A stretch of DNA of 64,000 nucleotides from Streptomyces alanosinicus. GTDB taxonomy: Bacteria > Actinomycetota > Actinomycetes > Streptomycetales > Streptomycetaceae. Numbering within the stretch: position 1 is the first letter of the stretch; the number at the start of each line of letters is the position of its first letter. Below, piece after piece: positions 50,539-59,392 of the stretch. The stretch lies in contig NZ_BMVG01000005.1 in NCBI RefSeq assembly GCF_014650595.1, positions 372,001-436,000 on the forward strand. The letters run 5' to 3'. Position numbers and translations under genes: made by a program. Under the pieces are notes generated by a model, which had not been told where the DNA came from, searched no databases, and was given only the letters and a program-made list of their open reading frames with translations.

Positions 50539-51690
50539 ATGAGGTCCCCGGCACTGCGCCATGTGCTCACGCACCTGATCACCCCGCTGCTGATGTGCAT
50601 AGGCATGGGGCTCGCCTACATGGGGGCCTTCGTCACCCCGGAGCCACACCATCTGCCCGTCGCCGTCGTCGGCACCAGCCCGCAGGCGAAGGTCTTCGCC
50701 CAGACGGTCAAGGACACCGCCGGGGACAAGCTCGACGTCCGCACGGTGGCCACCCGGGCCGACGCCGTGGACCTGCTCACGTCCCGCGATGTGACCGGCG
50801 CCTATGTGCCGAGCGCACACACCCCCGAGCTGCTGGTGGCCAGCGCCGCCTCCGACATGGGCGCGACCGCCGTCGAGAAGGTCTTCACCCCGGTCGCCGC
50901 CGGGCAGGGCGTGCCGCTGAAGGTCACCGACGTGGCCGCGCCGGTCGCCGACGACCCCACGGGGCAGGGCCTGTTCTTCCTGCTGATCGCCCTCAGTATC
51001 GGCTCCTACGCCTCGGTGGCCGCCCTCGGCGCCGCGGGCGCCGGACTCGCCATGCGGGTGCGGGCGCTGCTGGTGCTCGGTGTCTCCGCAGCGGTCAGCG
51101 GCATCGGCGCGCTGCTCGCCGGACCGGTGTTCCACCTCGCGCACCATGACCTCGCGGGCGTGTGGGGCATGGCCTGGCTGTACTCGGCCGGCATCCTCTT
51201 CATCGGCGTCGGCCTGCACACCTTCCTCAAGCGGTGGACCACGCTCACCATGATGGTGCTGTTCGTGATGCTCAACTTCACCAGCTCCGGCGGGCTGTTC
51301 CGCCCCGAGCTGCAGAACGGCTTCTTTGGCACCCTGCACGCCTTCTGGAACGGCGCGGGCTTCGTCGAGGGCATCCGCAGTCTGCTGTACTTCGGCGACG
51401 ACGGTCTCGCGCGCACTGTGTGGACCCTCGTGGTCTGGCTGCTGGTGGGCCTGGTGGTGACCGGGATCGCGGCCCTGTACGAGCGGCCCCGGCGGGCCCG
51501 GCACGCGGCCGGTCACGGCGAGACCGCCCCGCAGCCGACTTTCACGCCGACTTCCACGCCGACTTCCACGCCGGCCACCACGCGGCTGTCCGCCTCCGTG
51601 CCGGCCCCCGCGCGGCCGGCCGGGCCGGAGACCGAGGCGGCGGCCGAGGCAGAGATCGAGGAAGAAGTCGAGGAGACGGTCGGCGTCTGA
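50539..51690 (+). CDS. YhgE/Pip-like or ABC-2-type membrane protein under MarR control
   Basis: The 383-residue protein has an N-terminal helix (HLITPLLMCIGMGLAYMGAFV), a large extracellular domain (about 35-150, HHLPVAVVGTSPQAKVFAQTVKD), then five or six more helices (GLFFLLIALSIGSYASVAALG onward). This is the layout of YhgE/Pip and ABC-2 permeases, which secrete or regulate export. The C-terminal tail has a TxTPTSTP repeat and a Glu-rich end. GGAGG precedes the ATG. It is divergent from and likely repressed by the MarR gene. Confidence 0.75.
   Translation: MRSPALRHVLTHLITPLLMCIGMGLAYMGAFVTPEPHHLPVAVVGTSPQAKVFAQTVKDTAGDKLDVRTVATRADAVDLLTSRDVTGAYVPSAHTPELLVASAASDMGATAVEKVFTPVAAGQGVPLKVTDVAAPVADDPTGQGLFFLLIALSIGSYASVAALGAAGAGLAMRVRALLVLGVSAAVSGIGALLAGPVFHLAHHDLAGVWGMAWLYSAGILFIGVGLHTFLKRWTTLTMMVLFVMLNFTSSGGLFRPELQNGFFGTLHAFWNGAGFVEGIRSLLYFGDDGLARTVWTLVVWLLVGLVVTGIAALYERPRRARHAAGHGETAPQPTFTPTSTPTSTPATTRLSASVPAPARPAGPETEAAAEAEIEEEVEETVGV
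51537..51572 (+). repeat. 12-bp tandem repeat in the membrane protein gene
   Basis: GACTTYCACGCC occurs three times head to tail, encoding the TFTPTSTPTSTP tail. The unit is in frame, so copy number changes would alter only tail length. Confidence 0.7.
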
Positions 51691-51761
51691 CCCGAAGCCG
51701 GCCAGGAGGGCCGGCCAGGAGAGCGGCCGGGAGAGCCGGGCAGGGGGAGGCCGGCCAGTGA

Positions 51762-51799
51762 CAGGGAGCACGCCCGGTACCGACGGGCGCGGCTCCCTG
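51762..51799. terminator. Bidirectional hairpin between convergent genes
   Basis: CAGGGAGC (51762-51769) pairs with GCTCCCTG (51792-51799), and inside it CGCCCG (51771-51776) pairs with CGGGCG (51784-51789), giving a 14-bp interrupted stem around GTACCGA. It lies between the stop codons of two convergent operons. Confidence 0.65.
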
Positions 51800-51815
51800 C
51801 CGGCAGGTGATCCCG

Positions 51816-53057
51816 TCATCCCGCCGCCGACCCGATCGTCACCACCCGCGCCCAGTCCGGCGGCGCGTCCGGCCGGTACGCGGGATCGCTCTCGTCGTAC
51901 GACCCGCCGGTCCGGGGGAACAGCCCCACCACCGTCCGGCACGCCGGCTGCCGCGCGGGCCACGGCGTCTGTCCGTCGGTCAGGACCACCACCACGTCGG
52001 GGCGCGTCCGCAGCGCCCGGTCGAACCCGGTGCGCAGATCCGTTCCGCCGCCGCCCACCAGCTCGATGCCCTCGGTCGCGCACAGCGGCCGTACGGTCTG
52101 GGCCGCGGCATCGCAGGACAGCACGGAGACCAGGTCCCGGCGGCCGCCCACCGCCCGGGAGATCGCCGCCACCTCCAGCAGCGCGCTGCCCAGTTCGGCG
52201 TCACTGACCGATCCCGAGGTGTCGACGACGACACAGACCCGGGGCGGCCGGCGCCGCAGACTCGGCAGCACGACCCGGGGCAGCCCGGCCGAGCGCCGCG
52301 CCGGGCGGCCGTAGTGGTAGTCCTCGCCCGCACCCGCCGCCGAGATCGCCGTACGCAGCGCCGAGCCCAGCAACTGGCGCCACGGCTGCGGCGGATGGAA
52401 CACTTCCTCCGCCCACCGCCGCCAGCCCCGCGGGGCGCTGCCCGGGTGGCCCTTGATGCCCTGCGCCACCCGGAACCGGATCGCGTCCCGCTCCTGCTCG
52501 CTCAGCCCGTGCGCGCCGTCCGGCCCCAGCTCCCACCCCCGCACCAGCCCGTCGGCGCCGCTGCCGCAGTCCAGCCAGGCCAGGCGCTCCAGGCGTGGCC
52601 CGAGGCGGAACTGCGGCAGGTACTCCTCCATCAACTGGCCCTCGGGCAGCTCCAGTCGCTCCGGTGTCACGGCGTCCTCGGGCCGCTCCAGCCCGTCCCC
52701 GTACACGTCGTCGTTGATCTCGCAGTCCGCCGCGATGTTCATCCGCAGCCGCTCCGCGGGACCGGTCAGCCGGTGCTCACGGGCGTACCGGTCGCCGCGC
52801 CCGTGATGGTCGCGCAGCAGATGTGCCACCTCGTGCACCCACACCGCGGCCAGCTCCGCCACCGGTGTGCGGTCCACGAACGCCGGGGACACATAGCAGC
52901 GCCAGTACCGGTCGACCCCCATCGTCGGCACCTCGCGCGACTCCACCGGCCGCAGCGCGAACAGCGCCGTCGCCAGATACGGCCGGACACGGGCCGCGTG
53001 CAGCCGTGCGGCGAAGAGCTTGCCGAGGTCCAGCGCGCCGGGCGCCCGCGCCGTCAT
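51816..53057 (-). CDS. Putative metallopeptidase plus VWA-domain protein (DUF2201-like)
   Basis: The 413-residue protein has an N-terminal zincin-like part with HEVAH at residues 75-79 and a later acidic NIAADCEINDD segment that may supply the third ligand. A C-terminal VWA domain has the metal-site motif D279-T-S-G-S, GGGGTDLRTGF and VVVLTDGQTPW. This two-part layout is the DUF2201 family. Its ATG overlaps the MoxR stop (ATGA). MoxR/VWA pairs act as chaperones that load or remodel target proteins; the peptidase-like part may bind or cut one. Confidence 0.82.
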   Translation of the reverse strand: MTARAPGALDLGKLFAARLHAARVRPYLATALFALRPVESREVPTMGVDRYWRCYVSPAFVDRTPVAELAAVWVHEVAHLLRDHHGRGDRYAREHRLTGPAERLRMNIAADCEINDDVYGDGLERPEDAVTPERLELPEGQLMEEYLPQFRLGPRLERLAWLDCGSGADGLVRGWELGPDGAHGLSEQERDAIRFRVAQGIKGHPGSAPRGWRRWAEEVFHPPQPWRQLLGSALRTAISAAGAGEDYHYGRPARRSAGLPRVVLPSLRRRPPRVCVVVDTSGSVSDAELGSALLEVAAISRAVGGRRDLVSVLSCDAAAQTVRPLCATEGIELVGGGGTDLRTGFDRALRTRPDVVVVLTDGQTPWPARQPACRTVVGLFPRTGGSYDESDPAYRPDAPPDWARVVTIGSAAG

Positions 53058-54307
53058 CGGCGGGCCCCGGCGGTCCGCGCGGCCCCGCGGGCGGCCCGGT
53101 CGGCCCGCTGGGACAGCGACACCACTCCGGCGAGCCGCTCGACCGCCGCCGGTACGTCCCAGTCCTCCCGGCGCAGCGAGGCCAGTGTGGTCGCCGGGAC
53201 GACCACCACGTCCGGCGCCCCGGTCTCCATCGCCCGCACCAGCACCGCCCAGGCGGCGTCCCAGCGGGCGCGCTCCGGGCGCCCACGGACCGCGGCCACC
53301 ACACCGTCCAGCACGGCCTGCCGCAGATCCCCGCGCTCGGGCAGTTCGGCACCCGCCGGGTCGGCGAGCAGTGTCTCGGGGTCCGGCAGGTCCATCCGGT
53401 CCAGGCTCGCCAGCAACTCCAGTCCCGGGCCGTCGCCCACGGTGCCCCGGACCAGCAGCGACAGCACGTCCCGGGACGAACCGGCCGCGGTCGCGAAGGC
53501 GATCAGCCGCAGCGTCGCCTCCCAGCTGCGCGGCGACGGCCACGCGCCGCCCCGGCGGCTCTCCCCGCCGGGCAGCCGGTGGACCAGCGTCGGCCGTGCG
53601 ACGAGGAACTCGCACACCGCGCGCCTCGCGTGGGCCACCGCCGCCGGCAGCCGCTCCGGGTCGAGCACGGGCAGGGTCGCGCGCGGCCAGGTCCCACCGA
53701 GGCCCCGTACGACGACGTCGTGGTCGTGGGCCCATTGCAGATGCACGAACCGGTTGGCCAGCGGGGGGCTCAACTCCCAGCCGTCGGCCGCCGAGGAACG
53801 CGGATTGGCCGCGGCCACGATCCGCACCCCGGGCGGCAGCCGCAGGGCGCCGATCCGCCGCTCCAGCACCAGCCGCAGCAGCGCCGCCTGCACGGCCGGG
53901 GGAGCGGTGGACAGTTCGTCCAGGAACAACAGCCCCCGCCCGGCCCGCACGAGCCGCACCGCCCAGTCCGGCGGGGCCAGCGGCACGCCCTGCACCGCCG
54001 GATCGTCGCCCACGACCGGCAGGCCGGAGAAGTCGGACGGCTCGTGGACACTCGCGATCACGGTGGTGAGCGGCAGATCCAGGGTGGCCGCGAGCTGGGT
54101 CAGCGCCGCGGTCTTGCCGATGCCCGGCTCACCCCACAGCAGCACCGGGAGATCGGCGGCCACGGCCAGCGTCAGCGCCTGAAGCTGGATGTCGGTGCGT
54201 GGCTCGGTGGTGGTGTCGCGGAGCAGGGTCAACAGCGTCTCGGCGACGTCGAGTTGGGAGGTGGCCGGCCGATCGGCGGGCAGGGGTGCGGAGATGTACG
54301 AGGTCAT
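53054..54307 (-). CDS. MoxR-type AAA+ ATPase
   Basis: The 417-residue protein has Walker A GEPGIGKT at residues 59-66, Walker B LLFLDE at 126-131 and the MoxR sensor stretch RIVAAANPRSSAADGWELSPPLANRFVHL. It lacks the long linker of midasin-type proteins. It forms hexamers that power VWA partners in assembling or activating other proteins. It overlaps the metallopeptidase/VWA gene, and a 462-residue protein of unknown family lies 97 bases upstream in the same direction. Confidence 0.88.
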   Translation of the reverse strand: MTSYISAPLPADRPATSQLDVAETLLTLLRDTTTEPRTDIQLQALTLAVAADLPVLLWGEPGIGKTAALTQLAATLDLPLTTVIASVHEPSDFSGLPVVGDDPAVQGVPLAPPDWAVRLVRAGRGLLFLDELSTAPPAVQAALLRLVLERRIGALRLPPGVRIVAAANPRSSAADGWELSPPLANRFVHLQWAHDHDVVVRGLGGTWPRATLPVLDPERLPAAVAHARRAVCEFLVARPTLVHRLPGGESRRGGAWPSPRSWEATLRLIAFATAAGSSRDVLSLLVRGTVGDGPGLELLASLDRMDLPDPETLLADPAGAELPERGDLRQAVLDGVVAAVRGRPERARWDAAWAVLVRAMETGAPDVVVVPATTLASLRREDWDVPAAVERLAGVVSLSQRADRAARGAARTAGARR

Positions 54308-54404
54308 GAGGGCATCACCTGGGGTGTGAAGTCGGACGTCTGCAGTCGGAAGTCTGAAGTCATAAGAGAGAGAAGGGAGTTCGGGGTCGGAAGGTGCGCG
54401 GGCG

Positions 54405-55793
54405 TCAGAAGAACGTGACGGTGCGGGCCTGCCGCCGGGTGAGGCGGCGGCCGGGGTCGGTGCGGCGGCTCGGTGCGGTGGACGTGCGGCCGGAGCCGGT
54501 CAGGCCGGCTCGGTACAGGCCGTAGGCGATGCGGCGCTCGGCGGCCGCCGCGAGTTCGTCCCGCAGCGGCCCCGCGCGCAGTACCGCGGCGGGGCCCAGC
54601 AGCCCCTCGACCACGGCGAGGGCGCCGTCCGTGTCACCGTGGTCCAGCCGCTCCCGCACACTGCTGAGGCAGTGCGGATCCCGGTGCGCCTCGTCGATGA
54701 TCCGCAGACAGGGCAGTGGCGGCCCGCCGAGCGCGGCCAGCAGTTCCTCGCGCCGGATCTCGTCCGGCTCGTGGTCCAGCGGGACCAGCACGCCGTCGAC
54801 CAGGCCGATCCGGTGCGTCGCTCCCCGGCATTCCACCCGACGCGCACCCGCCACCGGATCCTGGTCGCGGACCGCACCCGATGCCCGGTGGCCGGGCACC
54901 AGCGCGGCCGCGACCAGCGGATGCAGCCGCTCCGCCGTGAGCAGCCCGGCACGCAGCAGCTCCAGGTCGGGTGTCACCCACGTCGCCGCGTCGGGCAGCA
55001 CCGGCACGGCGGACCGGCCGCCCGGCGGACGCTCGGTGACGACCCGGAGCCCCGGCGCACCGCTACCGCCCGCGTCCACCGCCAGAACCAGGCGGCGCCG
55101 GCCGCCGATCCGTACGGCGAACGGCGCGCCGAGGCGGCCTTCCGGGCCGTCCGTGCGCAGCAGGACGCCGGCCTCGGCCGCCCACCGGCCGACGGCACAG
55201 CCGAGGTCCGGCGGCGCCAGTCCCAGAGGATCGTGCTCGGGTGGCGCGGGACCGTCGGCACCCGAACGCGCCCGCAGTTCCCCGGCCCGGCCGGCGTCCC
55301 ACAGATGCCGGTGCAGATCGAGCCGGAAGCGGCGGTTCGGGCGGGGATGCGGATGGCGCCCGCTCTCCGGCCGCGCCGGATCCCACAGCGCGAGGCTGAT
55401 CCGCTGTCCTGCGTCCGCCCAGGCGGGCGGCGTACGGGCCACGAGATGCAGCGGGCCGGCCCGGCCGCACCGCTCGTACCGGGCCAGGGCGAGGGTCAGC
55501 CCGGGGCGCAGCAGTCCGTCGGGCGCGATCCTCGGCATGTGCCAGCGCAGCAGGTCGGGGGCGAGCGAGCGGAGGTCGGCGCGGAGCAGGGTCGCGATCT
55601 CCCGGCCGTGGGCGCGGGCGACGGACGCCGGATCGAGATCGACGTCGATCCGGGCGGCGGCGCAGGCCCCGGCCCAGTCGCCGGCCGTACGGCGGCCGGT
55701 GGCGACCTCGATCATGGACGGTGGCACGGCGTACGTCCGTACACGCAGCCACAGGGAAAGACGGGAATCCCCGTACGCGGAGGAAGGGAGCAT
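54405..55793 (-). CDS. Unknown protein in a MoxR/VWA operon (462 aa)
   Basis: I do not recognise this 462-residue protein. It has no signal or membrane segment, is rich in Arg, Ala and Gly, and has an HxHxRPNRRFRLDLHRHLWDAG patch near 165, and a likely beta-rich centre (PFAVRIGGRRRLVLAVDAGGSGAPGLRVV). An acidic region (IDEAHRDPHC) and a C-terminal basic tail (TDPGRRLTRRQARTVTFF) follow. AAGGTGAG lies five bases before the ATG, and a promoter lies about 65 bases upstream. Its fixed position ahead of MoxR and VWA genes makes it a candidate client or partner of that chaperone pair. Confidence 0.7.
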   Translation of the reverse strand: MLPSSAYGDSRLSLWLRVRTYAVPPSMIEVATGRRTAGDWAGACAAARIDVDLDPASVARAHGREIATLLRADLRSLAPDLLRWHMPRIAPDGLLRPGLTLALARYERCGRAGPLHLVARTPPAWADAGQRISLALWDPARPESGRHPHPRPNRRFRLDLHRHLWDAGRAGELRARSGADGPAPPEHDPLGLAPPDLGCAVGRWAAEAGVLLRTDGPEGRLGAPFAVRIGGRRRLVLAVDAGGSGAPGLRVVTERPPGGRSAVPVLPDAATWVTPDLELLRAGLLTAERLHPLVAAALVPGHRASGAVRDQDPVAGARRVECRGATHRIGLVDGVLVPLDHEPDEIRREELLAALGGPPLPCLRIIDEAHRDPHCLSSVRERLDHGDTDGALAVVEGLLGPAAVLRAGPLRDELAAAAERRIAYGLYRAGLTGSGRTSTAPSRRTDPGRRLTRRQARTVTFF

Positions 55794-55856
55794 CAGCGCT
55801 CACCTTGCGCGGACGGGACCCCCAATCGCTGAGAGGCGTGAGTCATCATCGGGGCG

Positions 55857-55886
55857 ATGCTAGCCGGGCGCCGAACGGAGTGTCAC
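55857..55886 (-). promoter_or_regulatory. Promoter of the unknown-MoxR-VWA operon
   Basis: On the minus strand GTGACA (55886-55881) and TAGCAT (55862-55857) are 18 bases apart. The start site would lie near 55850. The remaining part of the 305-base gap 55794-56098 has a TATGGT -10-like box at 55961-55966 for the divergent gene, but no clear -35. Confidence 0.5.
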
Positions 55887-56098
55887 ATGGTTTTCCGGCA
55901 ACTCCGCGCGGCCGGCGGCCGATCGGCTCGCCGGGCCCGGAGGGCTGATGAGCGTTGGGGTATGGTGGCCGTCCGGTCGCGGACGGTCGCGGCCCCGAGC
56001 GCCGAGGAGGTGGGACCCATCACTGCTGTGTCAGCCGGGGTGCTCTCTCCTCAGGACGGCGCGGTGCACCGGCAGCGGTGACCGCGGGAGCGCCCTCG

Positions 56099-56965
56099 AT
56101 GTCTCGCGCTCCCGAAAGGCTCTCCGCCTCCATGCCCTCTCCCGGATTCCCTGCTTCTCCTGGTTCCTCCGATTCTCCGGTTCTTCCCGGTTCCCCGGTT
56201 TCCCCTTCCGCCGTCGTCGCCGCACTGCGCGCCGCCGGGTGCGTCTTCGCCGAGGACGAGGCGGAGTTGATCCTCGCCACCGCCCGTACCGCCGGCGAGG
56301 TGACCTCGATGGTGGAGCGGCGTGTCGCCGGGCTCCCGCTCGAACAGGTCCTCGGCTGGGCCCGGTTCCATGGGCTGCGCGTCCTGGTGGAACCGGGCGT
56401 GTTCGTGCCCCGCCGCCGTACCGAGTTCCTGGTCGACCAGGCGCTGGCCCAGGCGCCGCGGGCGGCCGTGGTCGTGGACCTGTGCTGCGGCTCCGGCGCA
56501 CTCGGCGCGGCCCTCGCCGCCGCTCTGGACGGCGCCGAGGTGCAGGCCGCCGACATCGACCCCGTGGCCGTACGGTGTGCCGGGCGCAATCTCGCCCGCT
56601 ACGGAGGCCTGGCCCACGAGGGCGATCTCTACGACGCGCTCTCCGCCGACCTGCGCGGCCGCGTCGGCATCCTCACCGCCAATGTGCCCTACGTCCCCAC
56701 CGCCGAGCTGCCCCTGCTGCCGGCCGAGGCCCGCGACCACGAACCGCGCGTCGCCCTGGACGGCGGAGCGGACGGCCTGGACGTGTTGCGCCGGGTGGCC
56801 GCCGGGGCGGCCGAGTGGCTCGCGCCGGGCGGCTGTGTGCTGACCGAGACCAGCGAACGCCAGGCACCCGACGCCGTCCGGGCCTTCACCGACGCGGGCC
56901 TGACGGCCCGTCTGGCGGTGTCGGAGGAACTGTCCGCGCACGTCGTGATCGGCATACGACCTTGA
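56099..56965 (+). CDS. PrmC/HemK-like N5-glutamine methyltransferase family protein
   Basis: The 288-residue protein has a disordered Ser/Pro start and helices, then VLVEPGVFVPRRRTEFLVD, motif I VVVDLCCGSGALGAAL, and ILTANVPYVPTAELPLLPAEARDHEPRVALDGGADGLDVLRRV. True PrmC has NPPY where this reads N-V-P-Y, and the EPRVALDGGADGL segment is intact. It may methylate a glutamine in a protein other than release factors, since the core prmC gene is expected elsewhere. I chose ATG 56099 behind GCGGGAG; Met12 (56132) is an alternative. Confidence 0.82.
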   Translation: MSRAPERLSASMPSPGFPASPGSSDSPVLPGSPVSPSAVVAALRAAGCVFAEDEAELILATARTAGEVTSMVERRVAGLPLEQVLGWARFHGLRVLVEPGVFVPRRRTEFLVDQALAQAPRAAVVVDLCCGSGALGAALAAALDGAEVQAADIDPVAVRCAGRNLARYGGLAHEGDLYDALSADLRGRVGILTANVPYVPTAELPLLPAEARDHEPRVALDGGADGLDVLRRVAAGAAEWLAPGGCVLTETSERQAPDAVRAFTDAGLTARLAVSEELSAHVVIGIRP

Positions 56966-56982
56966 CCGGCATACGGCCGTGA

Positions 56983-59067
56983 TCACAGCGGCCGTTGCTG
57001 CGCCCGTGCGATGAGCAGGGCCACGTCGTCGTGGTTGTCGGGGTGGTGCAGGGTCCGCAGCAGCAGGTCGCAGGTCTCCTCCAGGGGGCGGCCGGCGTGG
57101 CCGTCGAGCAGGGACAGCAGGAAGTCCAGACGTTCGTCGAGGGAGTGGCAGCGGGTCTCCACCAGACCGTCGGTGTAGAACACCAGCTCGTCGCCTGGCT
57201 CGAAGTCGACGGTGACAGTGGAGAACCGCACCCCGCCCACGCCGAGCGGCACCCCGGTCGGCAGGTCGAGCAGTTCCGGCGGCCGGCCCGGACGGACCCG
57301 GGCCGGCGGCAGATGGCCGGCATTGGAGATCCGGCACTGCCGCAGATACGGATCGTGGACGGCGTACACGCACGTCGCGATGGAGTGGTCCAGGTCCGAG
57401 GTCGTCTTGTCCAGGTGCTCCAGCAGCAGTGCCGGGTCCAGGTCGAGGGCGGCCAGTGTGGCCGTCGCCGTGCGCAGCCGGCCCATGGTGGCGGCCGCGC
57501 TGATCCCGCTGCCCATCACATCGCCGACGACCAGCGCCGTCTTGCCGCCCTCCAGCGGGATCACATCGAACCAGTCACCGCCGACCTCGCTGGTGGCCCC
57601 GGCGGGCTGGTAGCGGGAGGCGACCTCCAGGCCGGTCGTGACCGGCGGCCGGCTGGGCAGCAGGCTGCGCTGCAGGGTGAGGGCGGTGTTGCGGGCGTTC
57701 TGGTACCAGCGCGCGTTGTCGATCTGCACGGAGGCGCGGGCGGCCAGCTCCCGGGCGAGCAGCACATCATCCTCGCCGAACGGTTCCGGGTTGCGGGTGC
57801 GCTTGAGGTCCAGGGCGCCGAGCACCTCGCCCCGCGCGATCAGCGGCACCGCGAGATACGAGTGCAGTCCCGCCCGGCCCAGCAGCGCGGCCGCCTCGGC
57901 GGAGCGGGCGATGCGCGGCAGGTCCTCGTCCTTCACCTGTGGCACCAGCACCGCCTCGCCGGTGCGCACACACTCGGTGATCAGCCGGTCGGACCCGTAG
58001 CGGGTGATCCGGCCCGGCGGGTCGGCGGCCCGCACGGCGTCCGAGTCCTCCGCCGGGCGCACCGCGAGGGCCCGGATCACCGCCGGCTCCGCGGGGCCGA
58101 GCGTGCTGGGCCGGCCCTCCACCACCGAGTCCAGCAGGTCCACCGCGGCCACGTCGGAGAGTTCCGGCACGGCGACCTCGGCCAACTCGCAGGCGGTGCG
58201 GTCCAGTTCGAGGGTGGTGCCGATGCGGGTGGAGGCGTCGGCGATCACCGCGAGCCGGCGCCGGGCGGCCTCCGCCTCCAGGGAGGCCCGGTGCTGCTCG
58301 GTGACGTCGACCACCGAGATCGCGACACCGAGCACATTGCCCATGGCGTCCTCCAGCCGGTACAGCGAATGCGCCCAGGTGTGGTCCTCGTCCGGGTCGG
58401 CTGGGGTACGGCCGACCAGGGTGTTGTCGATCACGGGCTCACCGGTGTCCAGCACCCGCCGGGCGTCGGTGAGCATCGGCTCGGAGTTCAGCATGGGGAG
58501 GACCTCGGGCAGGGTCCGCCCCACGTGCTCGGCGGCCGGCACACCGTTGATCTTCTCCAGGGCCGGGTTCACCGAGACGTACCGCAGCCCGGTGTCCAGG
58601 ACGGCGTAGCCGATCGGCGACTGCTGCACCATCCGCTCGGACAGCGCCACGTCCTGTTCGAGGCGTCGTACGGTCGACTGGTCGGCGGCGAGCCCGAGCG
58701 CGTACACCTCACCGCGGTCGTCCAGCAGCCGCATGTTGCGGAACTCCACCAGGCGGGTGCTGCCGTCCTTGTGCCGGACCGGGAAGCCGCCCGCCCAGCT
58801 CTGCCCGGTGCGCATGACATCGGCGAAGAGCCTGCCGACCAGCTCCAGATGCTGTTCGTGGACCATGAGCCGGGCGGCGTACTGGCCGAGAGCCTCCCGC
58901 GCGGTGTATCCGAACAGTTCCTCCGCCTGCGGGCTCCACAGCACGATCCGGCCGTCGGTGTCCAGCACCACCGACGCCACGCCCAGCACGTCGAGCAGAC
59001 CGCCGGGCCGCATCGGTCCGCGCGCGGGTGGGCCGCCCTCCGGCACCGGAGCCCCGGCTGCACTCAT
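56983..59067 (-). CDS. PAS-GAF-SpoIIE (PP2C) sensor phosphatase
   Basis: The 694-residue protein has two PAS domains (about 25-145 and 150-265, with VVLDTDGRIVLWSPQAEELFGY and GYAVLDTGLRYVSVNPALEKINGV), a GAF domain (about 280-440, HSYLAVPLIARGEVLGALDLKR), and a SpoIIE/PP2C phosphatase (about 460-690) with GDVMGSGISAAATMG, SNAGHLPP and FYTDGLVE, which hold the metal-binding Asp and Gly residues. Such proteins dephosphorylate anti-sigma-factor antagonists. No kinase or antagonist gene is nearby, so its partner is unknown. ATG 59100 is an alternative start. Confidence 0.9.
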   Translation of the reverse strand: MSAAGAPVPEGGPPARGPMRPGGLLDVLGVASVVLDTDGRIVLWSPQAEELFGYTAREALGQYAARLMVHEQHLELVGRLFADVMRTGQSWAGGFPVRHKDGSTRLVEFRNMRLLDDRGEVYALGLAADQSTVRRLEQDVALSERMVQQSPIGYAVLDTGLRYVSVNPALEKINGVPAAEHVGRTLPEVLPMLNSEPMLTDARRVLDTGEPVIDNTLVGRTPADPDEDHTWAHSLYRLEDAMGNVLGVAISVVDVTEQHRASLEAEAARRRLAVIADASTRIGTTLELDRTACELAEVAVPELSDVAAVDLLDSVVEGRPSTLGPAEPAVIRALAVRPAEDSDAVRAADPPGRITRYGSDRLITECVRTGEAVLVPQVKDEDLPRIARSAEAAALLGRAGLHSYLAVPLIARGEVLGALDLKRTRNPEPFGEDDVLLARELAARASVQIDNARWYQNARNTALTLQRSLLPSRPPVTTGLEVASRYQPAGATSEVGGDWFDVIPLEGGKTALVVGDVMGSGISAAATMGRLRTATATLAALDLDPALLLEHLDKTTSDLDHSIATCVYAVHDPYLRQCRISNAGHLPPARVRPGRPPELLDLPTGVPLGVGGVRFSTVTVDFEPGDELVFYTDGLVETRCHSLDERLDFLLSLLDGHAGRPLEETCDLLLRTLHHPDNHDDVALLIARAQQRPL

Positions 59068-59100
59068 GCCACGCACCGCCTTCGCCCGTCCGCACGGCAT

Positions 59101-59392
59101 GTTGTCCCCCGTGCCGACTCCCCTTGATCCACCGCGCTCACACCCGACTCTCCGACGCCTCGCCGGTTACCTCCACCATCTCTCACCACAGCGGTGCACG
59201 TCCGCCGAAGCCGTCACGCAGGGGCCGGGCCCCTTCCCGGACATCCTGCACGCCTCTTCGGCGGACCGGGAGAGTTCACGCTCATGTTGCCGCATTGGCC
59301 TGTACATGACTATCGCGCCACGCCAGACTGTCCGCCGACCGAGTGTTCCCGCCCCCGGGCCCTGTGCCCCTGCCCCGTTCGAGGAGTCGGCC
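59101..59392 (+). other. Gene-free interval with a weak promoter for the secreted protein gene
   Basis: TTGCCG (59287-59292) and TATCGC (59311-59316) are 18 bases apart and could start the plus-strand gene at 59393. No other gene or strong hairpin was seen. An in-frame upstream ATG exists but lacks a ribosome site. Confidence 0.3.
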
